Positions 12,590 to 23,300 of a stretch of DNA of 64,000 nucleotides are shown here, piece after piece (positions within the stretch are counted from its first letter, which is position 1; each line of letters begins with the position of its first letter). Source of the DNA: Acorus gramineus (lineage: Eukaryota; Streptophyta; Magnoliopsida; Acorales; Acoraceae); the NCBI GenBank assembly GCA_030737835.1, contig CM060855.1, forward strand, positions 3,528,478 through 3,592,477, read 5' to 3'. The position numbers and the translations under genes are program-made. A model generated the notes under the pieces. It saw only the letters and a list, made by a program, of their open reading frames with translations, searched no databases and was not told the origin of the DNA.

Positions 12590-13430
12590 GGCATGACGCT
12601 AGACAAACCCGTCGAGGAAGACTGTCACGACTAGTAGCGCAACCCGATAAGGAGGCCTATATAAGAGGTACTACTGTTTGGACTGCTTCCTATTACAATG
12701 GGCACGATGCCATACTAGGTCAGACATGTGAAAGATCTGGTTAGATTCCCAATAAGACCTGAATGACTACAGGGTGTAACCTTTGTCCGACCTGATTAGA
12801 ATGATCAAATCATGGATCCCAACCTGACTAGAACTAGTTGGACCATGAAGTCCGACTTGATGCGAGGATCATCCACATGTCAACATCAGTAAGATAACAA
12901 GAAGCTCAGAAGAATATTCTCTTACATAGTAGCTGTAACAACCTGTCAGGAATCAAACATGATGAGCTGATCCTAAGGTCACAAGTGTCAACCGATCCCG
13001 AGGCCACATGGAAGATTCCATCTCATGATAGGCTCACACATCAAAAGTAAGATCGGCACGCCTTCTCCCAGTATAAAAGGAAGGGTATCCCCTTCCAAAT
13101 AAGGGAGACACTTCTTCTTTCCGAAAACTCTAAGACTCAAGTTGAATTCTTGAAAAAGGGAAAACTGATTTGAGCATCGGAGAGGCGTTAGCCGACACCA
13201 CATTGGTGCGAGTTATAGGTGACCGGTGCAGAAGACGAAGCTTGGAGACTTGGCGATAGAAGATCCTCAACCGTGATGAAAGTCTTCCTAGAGCTTCTTC
13301 TCAACTATGCAATTGAAGTCCGGACTGTACTAGAATCCGGCCCAGGTGAGGAAGATCTAATTTCACCTCCCACAGGCATAGAGCCTCCCCTTTGGCCCAA
13401 TTCCAAGTACCACTAAGTTTAGTAATTTAC
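12590..13430. mobile_element. LTR-retrotransposon-like fragment
   Basis: Local GC content rises clearly. A TATA-type signal, CAGTATAAAAGGAAGG, lies at about 13070 and is followed after about 90 bases by CTGATTTGAGCATCGGAG, a word I associate with the R/U5 part of plant Ty3/gypsy-like LTRs. An ATTGGTGCGAG word near 13203 could be a degenerate primer-binding site. No gag or pol reading frame is present, so it is at most a solo or decayed LTR with flanking leader. Confidence 0.5.
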
Positions 13431-15689
13431 TAACTTTCTTGATACTATTAATTTTTTATGTTTTGTTTTTTTACAATTGTATTCCATTAATAGCACCTTT
13501 TTCGGTATGTATTTGATAAAGTCCCCCAACCGTCAGTTTATTTTGATTATATTGTTTCCATTCTCTATTATTTATTTAGTATTTTAACTTTAGTGTGCAT
13601 CTTTTATGGCTGATATCCGAACCAACGGCTAGTGGTGGTTAAACCACCCGATCACCTACTGTCTTAATGGTTACTTCTTTCTTTTATAATTTTGTTATGA
13701 TAATCAAATTTTAGATTTTTAATTTTCTTAGGGGAGGGGCACTAACCCTCCATAGAGGAAGCATTCACTTCCTCTTCAAACCTCTTGCAAATGTGATTCA
13801 TTTGGATAGCTCTATGATGGTTTTTATCTTTTATGAGTAGGCTCACTATATTGGCCAACTAAATTCTATTAAAGTACACGTGCTAAAAAATCTTGAAGCA
13901 CGGCCAGCCGTGTCTTTGAGGGGATCGGAGAATTCCTTTTTTCCAATATTGAATGCTATTAAGAAAAGCACCATGTTTTCCTACTCTCAAGAGAAGAGTA
14001 GATGGATCACATCAAACATATCATTCGAAGCTGACAGTACTACGATAGACTTAGGACGATCCATGAAGTAGTAAATCGGAGCGTTGCAGAACCAATCATA
14101 TCCAAGTCTGAAATAGTCGAATTAGCATTAGGAATTCATACAAACAAATTAAACTAAAAATGTTGTAAACTTTGTGAATAAAAATGGCCAATGCATAAAT
14201 GTCAAAGAGATAAATGCATTCATCGATGAAGGCAACTAGACATAATTTTCTCCACGTGATATGAAAGAGATAAATCCCATTTTCACTCCACCCAATGAAC
14301 ATATTCCTTGTTTTGGGACATTATTGTGCATATATGCTACCAAAAAAAAGTTATACGAGAGATGCACAAATCATTATCATTTTTCTTTAGTAACTTGAAC
14401 ATTAAAAGATCTATATAACAAAGGAGTTGAAGCGAACATATGAAGTGAAATCGGAATCTTGAGAAGTTAACAATACAATAATCATGTGATCCAAATAGAA
14501 AAGATTTTCAATTAAAGTAAGATGGTAAATTTTACTTGATTAATCAAATATGAACATGATCTTTTCAAAGATCTAGTACAAAGAATTTTTTTTAAGAATA
14601 TTTTTTTTTTCATTTAAAATAAAGATCTCGATTATAAAATATAAAATATGAATCAAGTAGTATACAAATATGTTTTTTAAATTCAGAATTACTCGAGTAT
14701 TTCAATTCATAGTTTAATTTAGTTAACTTAAATAACGATCAAAAAATGAAATGAACTATGTCAATTTGTGGCATTTTGAAATCACATGATACATCCACAG
14801 TTTAATTCAATTTTTATTTTTAATCAAATTGATTTGCATCCATAGTTATGGAACAAACTCAAGTTACACTTGAAAAAAACATTTAAGATAAACAAAATAA
14901 GCTCTCATTACCAGTTGAAGAGCGAGTGTACAATGTTGGGATTATATATTTTTAAGTTAATTTTATAATCATCATATAGCAATTTTTTAATATTGAGACT
15001 ATTTTAGGCCATCCTTATACACAATCCCAATTATATCGCACTTTCTAATAAGATACGTCATTCCTTAGATGAAGGATATGGAGTTTTATATTGTGTGAAT
15101 TAGTATATACCTCAAAATCTAAAAATAAAAAATATAATAACAAAATAATAAAGAAAAGATAAAGAAGAACGAGAAACTACAAATCTGAATATTGTTTTTT
15201 ATTCACTGAATGTATGAGATTGAACTATTTATAGTGACACAACATAAGTTTAAAAATATAAAAATATCAACAACTAAATCCTATTTGAGATTTGGTCTTA
15301 TTCAATTATATTATTTTTTAATACCTCCAACAATCACGTGTTTTATTCATAGTATTATGTGATTGTTACAACTAATCAAAAGGCTCTTGATTTTCATCAT
15401 TAAAAAAACATAATTGTTAAATTGATAGTTTCCAGCTATCTATCATTATCCATCACTTTATTCTCACTCTTTTTAAATATGTTAAAGTAAGTAGACCACT
15501 AGGTCATATCCTTCCCACTCTTTTTCAATAAACATTTAATGAGATATTTAAAATAAATAGAAAAATAAAATTAGGCTAGACTAAATTTATAAGAGGAGGT
15601 TTCATGAATAAGGAGGATAATTTCCCCTGCAGTTAAATTTATGGAAGTGGGATTAAAACTCGGATTAGACTTTTTTGTGGAAAAGAAAA
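13431..15689. other. AT-rich intergenic sequence
   Basis: No gene is recognised. Short open frames around 13.9 and 14.2 kb have no recognisable domains. Part of the stretch next to 13.4 kb could be residual internal sequence of the LTR-like fragment. Confidence 0.55.
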
Positions 15690-16375
15690 TTAATTTGGTA
15701 GCTTGAATATAACTCTTCTTGTCTCAATCACTGACCGGGCTTTAAGAGTGCTATCTCGCGACCTCTTTATATGCTGCCTACGTATCCCTTGGGGATCAAG
15801 TCACACGTAGTTTCTTAATTACCCTTGTAATTGCTTTGCCACTAAGTTTTTAGTGGGCTTTTTTCTTGGAAAACGTTCCCATGTTTACGCTTTACGTCGG
15901 ATCCTTGATTATCCATGTTTTGTAGGCAGTAGACCTTAATTGCCAACTTGACAATTACAGGCGTTGGTGGTCTTCTGACCGTTCCTCCAATATGCGGGGG
16001 GCCTCTTGGCCTACTCGTTTATCTGTTACGTCTTTTGAGTGCATTTGCGAGGCGGAAGATCGCTCGACCAAACCTCTTGTCTGGTCGTGTCTTCTCTGCT
16101 CGTACGTGAGGAGTAAGGTCGTCCAACCAAACCCCTAGTCTGATCGCGCCTTAACTACTTGATATGGTATTCTTCCGTGAGATGCTTTGATTGTTTGACT
16201 AGACCCTAGACATAGTCGTGCTAACGCGGTTTGGGAATGTCATTATAGCTAAGAATCCAGACTCAGATTTACGGGTTTCACGCATGGCCCATATCCGTCT
16301 TGCTATGACGCATCAGTCCTGACCTGACACGTGTCGTTGTGCAGATTTTTACCTACACAATAAACAAATGTAAAA
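15690..16375. mobile_element. LTR-like repeat fragment
   Basis: A GC-richer block contains CTCTTTATATGCTGCCTACG, then a GGGATCAAGTCACACGTAG word, and ends near a CACGTGTCG word and TACCTACACA. I recognise the 'gctgcctacgtatccc...gatcaag' phrase as frequent in plant LTR sequences. There is no internal coding region next to it. Element type and exact ends are uncertain. Confidence 0.4.
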
Positions 16376-17359
16376 ACAAAGTTTTATTGAACTAAGAGAA
16401 CATAGAATAGATGATCAAATCAAATCAAAATCTTATATTATTTTGATACCATGAATAAGAGAAGATAAATAAGAGAAATGGCCTTAACCTCACGTGATCG
16501 AACTCATTCTTGCCAAACCTTTTTATACACACATACACACACGCACACAAAAATGAAAAAAGCACTGATGCACTCATCTCGTTTTGCAATCCCAGACATT
16601 AGTGCGGTATATGTTGCGTTATCATAGTATATAAATTTTTTTTAAAAAAATTATTATATCTCGATATATACTTAATTTCATATACCAATATATATACTTC
16701 AACAGAGAATGCATAATTAAATTGTTTTTTATATAAACCGCAAATGAGACAGCACAACAAGAGGCAAAACATATCATTTTTCAAATTAAAAACCCCTTCA
16801 CACATAAGATCCACAACACATACTACTAACAAAATCAACTTAATTCACTTTTTTCCATGTTAAACAATAAAAATTCACATGCCATAAAAAAAAAAAAAAA
16901 CATCTCCTCCTGTCACAACCCCTAAATTCCACTTAACATTATTATTCCTCATGACACCTCACTCCCCTTGTCCTTATTCCCCAAAATTTCACAGTCCAAC
17001 ATTCCCTTGTCTTTAAAAACAATATTTTATTTATTTTTCATTTAAAAAAAAATAATTCGGCCCATCCGGATTCGAACCCGTGACCCATCCACGAGTCCCC
17101 TGTCACGCGTACTACGTTTTTTTTTTTTTTACCCACCCAAGCTGACCCCACCACCCCGTATAACGCGTTTTGTGGTGTCCGTACACCCCAATTTTTGGGA
17201 AATTGATTCCGGGTCCTCCAGGGGAATCCTTAAATTACCTTTAGGTCCCTGGAATACTTGAACTTATTTTTAAGTCCCCAGACCCAATTATCTATTATTT
17301 TCATGTTCTTTTGAGTAACATACATTAAACCCTTGGGGTGTAACATTGGATTATTCGCT
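16376..17359. other. intergenic sequence with dinucleotide and A-rich tracts
   Basis: It contains a short CA-rich stretch near 16525-16550, A-runs, and a C-rich patch near 16.9-17.2 kb. I see no gene; a tRNA B-box-like word at 17068-17079 was rejected as a tRNA. Confidence 0.5.
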
Positions 17360-17770
17360 CCTGATAGTTATATTAGGATAGATAACAATTCAGACTGAAT
17401 AAGTAATTTTTTGTTTGGTTGCATTTTCTTTTATTCTTATTGGAAAACGTAAAAATGATTTTTTTTGTTTTTTTGTTCATCTTGGATAAAGTAATGATAA
17501 ATGGTTGATAAGGGATGAATAAGAGTTTATGACTTTTTAAATGATAACTATACCCCTGGGAATAGTGTGAGAAATGTATGATTGATTTGATAGATGTGAC
17601 AGTTTTTGAAATCTGTGTGAGATTGTTATGTGAGATAAATTTTTAAAAATGACAGAGAAGAGTATTTTTATTCATTGGCATAGATAAGGTCTGATAAGCA
17701 ATTCTAACATTTCTTTAGAATAGTTATCAGGCCTTATCCTAGCTTATCCAGACATAACTATCGGGGTTTA
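17360..17770. mobile_element. Tourist-like MITE, family A copy 2
   Basis: The left end CCTGATAGTTATATTAGGAT pairs with the reverse-complemented right end CCCGATAGTTATGTCTGGAT. The interior shares GTTTGGTTGCATTTTC, ATTGGAAAACGT and TGGTTGATAAG words with the other family A copies. No coding sequence. A target duplication was not established. Confidence 0.55.
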
Positions 17771-18139
17771 TTATGTCAAAACAAATAATTTTTTTTATTA
17801 TTCTTCTGTATTCTTCCTTATTTATAACTTATTTCTCACGCCATACAGTTTACATTACTATTTTTACCCCCTCCTCTTATTGATTGTGTACACTGGTAAC
17901 ATATTTTGGGTACACTGTTAAAAAACGAAGGCAAATTTAAAAATGAAAAAAGAGGACAAAAGATAACCTCATTGGATGGAATGACTCAAAAATAATATTT
18001 TAACTAATCTTATGACCTAAATAAGTCTAGATATTTCATGAACTTAAAAATAATTAAATGATTCCCTTCCGTTATTATTTTTCTTTTTTTTATAAATATT
18101 TCAACCCCATAATCCTAACCTTTACAAATGAATCTATGT

Positions 18140-18530
18140 GCTAATCCCATTTGGACAGTGGCATAAGTCATTATCAGATGGATAATTATTGTAATATAAA
18201 ATAAAATGATATTTTAGTTATTCTCTTAATAATGAAATTTCTGTTATTTGATTGACTACATATTAATTATGAATAAAAATTTATAAAATATTTGACATGC
18301 AAACTTCCTAATTTGTAAGAGTTGATGAAGGATGATTTAGCAAGTGCATTCATATATATATACATGTGGGAATAGATTGCGTAAAATAATATAATTTCAA
18401 AGAAGAACTAGAATACCAATACAAATGTATTCTCATATATTTTTACTTATTAATTGCAAGTAAATATGTTTTTGAGCTTATTTTACCTTTTTCACATTTA
18501 TTCTTCCACCCAAACAAGGGCAACCCTTTG
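18140..18530. mobile_element. Tourist-like MITE, family A copy 3
   Basis: The left end CCCATTTGGACAGTGGCATA and the reverse-complemented right end CCCTTGTTTGGGTGG are related. The interior has TTTATAAAATATTTGACATG, CTAATTTGTAAGAGTTGATG and GATGATTTAGCA, matching the core of family A. Ends are approximate. Confidence 0.5.
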
Positions 18531-19615
18531 TTTAGTTCCCAAATAGTTTATTCCAACATAAAATAATTATATATATTTTTGAGTTTGTTTTATCATAAAA
18601 CAATATAATGGTTTGGATGAATAATGGAAATAAAATACATTTATCTTTCAAAGTTTAATTTAACTTATTGATGTATAATTATTACTGTGTATCCGTAACA
18701 ATTGATGTTACATACTCCTTTTATAGACCAAACGGAGGCTAAATTATTAAAATGGATGATTTCACTTTAGAAGAATCACACATTTTCCATTAAAGTCAGT
18801 TGTTAAACTAATTTAGATTTTATAAAATCATATTTTAAATAATGACAAACCAATATATTTTTGAACTTCAATTTTTTAATTTCAGAATTTGACTTTTTAT
18901 ACATAAAAAATCAAAGAATAGTGATTAAAATTCATATTTTAGCCTATTGATGATTACATAAGTTATTTTTAAAAAAGTGATTCCAAACACTCTTTTCATA
19001 AAAGTAATAACTAACGATCAATAAATCTTTTTTTTCTTAATTTAAACGCATGCATGGAAAAACTAAAATCTAAGGTTCCATTTGGTGTCGGGGTTTGGAA
19101 ACGTTGGTGACGGGCATTTAATGCAACCATTGGGTAAACGCTATCGGGCGGACAACCATTTTCAGATTTGCGTCAAACACACTAAAAACCATTGTCATAT
19201 TCTGTCTTGGCCAGTGTTTCTCGTCTCACGAAAATAATGCTTCGTGCACCTCAGGTCTCCCCCCATGTTATAGCACTGCGTGCTCCCCCACCTCATATCC
19301 AAATGGATTTTAAACCTCAAAAAATCTAAAGTGAAAAATCAGTCAATCATATATAACAAAAACAAATTTTTACACACATAATAAGTTTTTTGAAAAATGT
19401 TAGACCCAGTCATTTTTACCGTTCAAAACTCAAACCACACGTGTTTTTATTTTTTTAAAATCGATAAACATCATCTAATGAGACATATACTTTATACTTT
19501 AATAATAAAAAATATATATCACTCTATTTCAAATTGAATAAAAAAAATTAAGATTTTTTAATATGATATAAAAACTGCATTTTGAACTGTAAAATAAATC
19601 GAAGCCTTTTTTTAA
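18531..19615. other. intergenic sequence upstream of DEK1
   Basis: AT-rich with a somewhat GC-richer patch at about 19.08-19.3 kb. No coding sequence or clear repeat ends were found. It may contain distal DEK1 promoter elements, none of which I can identify. Confidence 0.5.
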
Positions 19616-19758
19616 GGGATTTTTATTTTTAAATCCCCTTAAACCATAGGATTTATTGATCGATCCTTTAAATCTAGGGACTAAAATTAAAATATGAAGA
19701 AGTGATGGATTGATCTTTAAATAGGTATATTTACATGACTTAAAACTAAAAAAAACCC
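19616..19758. mobile_element. 143-bp palindromic MULE-like mini-element upstream of DEK1
   Basis: The left end GGGATTTTTATTTTTAAATC and the reverse-complemented right end GGGTTTTTTTTAGTTTTAAG match. Both arms continue into a GATC(G/A)ATCC word, so nearly the whole element is an inverted repeat. It is flanked by TTTTTTTAA (19607-19615) and TTTTTTTAT (19759-19767), 8/9 identical. The same terminal words occur in the element at 52241-52905. It lies roughly 560 bp before the DEK1 start codon. Confidence 0.6.
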
Positions 19759-19944
19759 TTTTTTTATTTTTATTTTACAATAATGGGTTTCAAGCAATCA
19801 ACATGATTGTGTCTGTAGTGAGGGTACTTATGGAATTTCACTGTAATTTTTTTATTATAATTTTTTATTACACGCGGCCGATAAAAGTTGACGAAAAAAA
19901 AGAGTCCATGTTTTTTTTTCATTTTCCACACACGCATCGGTCCC

Positions 19945-20321
19945 GAAAAAAATATAAAATAAAAAATAAAATAAAAGGTTTCTATTTTTGGTCTCTCTTT
20001 CTCTCTCCAAGGGTTTTCACTCTCTCTCTCTCCACTCCGAACAAACGAAAGCTCAAGCTTTCTCTCTCTCTTAGGGTTTCTCAAATCACAGCAAGTGAAG
20101 CTCCCCATCTCGTCCTGCCGAGGTATCCCTCTCTCACTCCAGCTGTTATTGCCCCTTGTGTTTGCGATTTGAGCTTCCACTCTCACTATTAGGGTTTCGT
20201 CTCAAATTTGGAGCTCCGCAAGGCCAGATTTGGCTCCTGGAAGGGTGTTTTGGGGGGGTTAGGGTTCAGATTAGGTGCCGTTGCTTTGGAGATGGTTTGA
20301 TTCGGAGGGGGAGGAGGGGCC
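19945..20321 (+). promoter_or_regulatory. DEK1 core promoter and CT-rich 5' leader
   Basis: An A/T-rich block at 19949-19978 with TATAAAATAAAA-type words precedes a pyrimidine-rich region (runs of TCTCTC at about 19990-20070) typical of plant leaders. Telo-box words TTAGGGTTT occur at 20071-20079 and 20189-20197. Transcription probably starts near 19.98-20.0 kb. A leader intron cannot be excluded, since CCGAG|GTATCC near 20122 looks like a donor. Confidence 0.45.
20292..20300 (+). promoter_or_regulatory. minimal upstream ORF in the DEK1 leader
   Basis: ATG GTT TGA encodes two residues and stops 21 nt before the DEK1 ATG. It is the only ATG I see in the leader from about 20.0 kb. Its context (GGAGATGG) has purine at -3 and G at +4. 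Very short uORFs can reduce initiation at the next start; whether this one lies in the mature leader depends on the true transcript. Confidence 0.45.
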
Positions 20322-23300
20322 ATGGAAGGGGAGGAGCGCCACCGGGTCGTGTTGGTGTGCGTTGTTTGCGGGTCGCTCTTCTCCGTTCTTAGCTCTCTTT
20401 GCGTTTGGATACTATGGGCCGTGAATTGGCGGCCGTGGAGGATTTACAGGTAAAATCTGTGTGCTTTTGTTACTGGGATGTTTGGGTTTTTGCTTTCTGT
20501 TATGGGAATGCTTTTTTTAGTTGTTAATGTGTGTAAAGGTTGTTGCTTTAGGGTTCTAAGACTTTCTGTGGCGGATTGTGTAGATGCTCAATGGCTTTCT
20601 ATTTTGGTCCCTTTGGTTGTCATTATTTTCTGGATGGGTGTAGCGGTAGTTTTAGTTACATGGTAAAATGTTATCCATGATTGTAATGACATTGCCACTT
20701 ATTTTGAATTTTGAATTTTTATTAGCAGTAAATGTGCCAGATTTTATTTTATTAATATTATGGTGAGATCATATCCTACTTCATTTGATCATCATGTCAT
20801 AGCACATGTAACAATTCACCTGATGTTCAGATATTGAGCAGTGTTGGAACTTTTTCTGTCTCCGTCTATAAGAGGTCAATGTTGAGTGTTAAATAATTGA
20901 TGACAAATTGTTGAAGGTTCCTTATTATTTGATGAGGCTCATTTCACATAGTCCCTTCCGCCCCCATTAGTAAATGAACATTTCCTTAAATCTTTTCAAT
21001 AGATTAACAGCTTTCAATAGACCTTTTTTTTTTTTTTTTGAAAATGGGATTGGAGCTTTGAGCTTTCATATATGACACCCCTGGAACAAAGATGAAGGAT
21101 CTCTGAAGAAAGGTACAAAACATAAAAATAAAAGAAAATAGAAAACAAAGCAACAAGTCATCTTAGGGATCCCCTTAACAGTCCCTTTCTACAGCCCACT
21201 CCATCCTCCCCCAATAGTGCTTGCCGGCAACAACCCCCAAGAAGAACATTCACCCAAACTTGCAGTGATGTCATAATTGAAGCTCACATATTTTTAACAT
21301 AGACCACTTTCTTTTGGAATAATTCGCTTGTTATGCGCAATCTATATGTTCCATCAAACCGCATGATGTATGAGATGTTGATGTTTCACTTCATGATGTA
21401 TATCACTCTTTTAAAAAGTGTCTTGTTTGTCACTTCTGATTGGTGTTTGACATTGATATACTTTATCTGATGATGTGTCTTCATTATCATGAGCTATGAA
21501 GTTTTGTAGTGTTGTATCAGGCTAACTATTACCCCTCCCTTTAAAAGTTATTGTGAAAATTCATGTATTTAGATGTGATATCATGCCATGGTTAACTGGT
21601 CATGTTGGTTTATTTATTCTATAGTTAATTTGCATGACTGCTTAGCTGAAAGAAGTCTCTTACTCACTTTTGAGCATTTTTTTTTTATTGTCTTTCTTTG
21701 TCATGTCATTTTCAGCTGGATATTTGCAAGAAAGTGGCCACAGGTCATGCAAGGGCCTCAATTAAGTGCAATATGCAGTTTCCTCTCATTTGGTGCTTGG
21801 ATAATTGTTCTCTCTCCAGTTTTACTTCTTTCTGTTTGGGGGGGTTTATTGATCACGATGCTGGGTCGACATATAATTGGTTTGGCTGTGATAATGGCCG
21901 GCACTGCTCTTTTGCTGGCATTCTACTCCATGATGCTTTGGTGGAGGACGCAGTGGCAGAGCTCAAGTACGACTCTTGTTCAATTCTTAGAATGCAATTA
22001 CTTTCCTATTTCCTGTATAGCATTTGTTATTGTGATGTTGATATCATGACATACAACTGGAATATATGATATATTGCATCTTGAGCAATATGTTGGTGTT
22101 CTAATGGTTGGAAGATGTTTCCTGTAATATTAAATTCATTTTCTAAGAGATTATTGGTGTAAAACACAAATTTGATCCTAAAAAGAATATTTTTTTTTTT
22201 ATAAAAATGTGTCATGATTTGTTAAGTGAGATTTGGAAGGAAGAACAAATTTTTTTTAAAAAAAAGTGGCAAGAGATCATTCAAGTCACTTGGATCCATT
22301 CTTGCTATCTCTTATTGGTCAACAGTTTCAAATCATGTTCTGGGGGCAAAGATATTGTCCAGCTTCTGTCTCTTATTTCTTGTGACACAACTTTATTGAC
22401 CCATATAAAAAATGTGATGAAACGGAAGTTTATGCACACTGTCCTATGTTCTACCCCAAATCATGCCACCCACACTGCTGCACCAGTTTATGGAACATAT
22501 GGATTATGATGACATTTAATTGAGTCGTTGGTAACCGCAATCTCTTCCTGGTCCTGGTTTGAGAAGTGAACACTGGATCACCATCACCTATTTATATGTT
22601 TGATTCTCCCTCGAAAAATAAAGGTAAGCAACTTGATTGTTACAAAACTTTATCACATTCACATCATCTATAAATCCCATTTCCTTTTTTTGAGAGCCAA
22701 ACATCATCTATCAACAATTGCCATGTGAAACTCTCTATATTCTTTAGCACTTGGCTTGGTGATTTTTTTTTATTAGTGGAGAGGTGTTGTTTATCTTTCA
22801 ATATGGGTTTAATACCTCATGGTGGACTTCCAATTAGCACAGAGCATATGTAATGACTACCTAAATTGTTCTCAGTGCAAACACGATCATTTAGCTTCCA
22901 AATAACTTTTTCAATCTTGTTACCGGGAAAATGTTGTATTCCGATACCTAGGGAACCATAAAAATGGGCAGACTAACTGAACAAAATATTGCAATTTTTG
23001 GCTACCGTATAGAAGGAGAAGCTCATGTTGAGTTCTCTCTCCCTTCATTTGTCTGGCACCAATGTCATGTGAGATTCATGAGTTTGCCCATTCCCCCCCC
23101 CCCCCAACCCCCACCCAAAAAAAGAGAGAAAAAGCAATCTGAACAGCCTCAGTGGTCTTCTTCATCTTCTTTTTGTTTATTATCGTGTCCATGAAATGAG
23201 TTTCATGCATGCATTTATTTCATAGATGTTTGCCAAGAGAGAGGATTGTGAAATACATTTCCCATTGCCCCTCAGAAGAACATGGTCTATTCTTAATTTT

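Noticed and set aside
16441-16456. Copia-like primer-binding site (minus strand TGGTATCA...)
   Set aside because: The match stops after eight bases, and neither an LTR edge nor any coding region lies next to it.
17068-17079. tRNA B-box-like word on the minus strand (GGGTTCGAATCC)
   Set aside because: No A-box or cloverleaf can be built upstream of it, and the flanks are homopolymer-rich. At most a SINE remnant.
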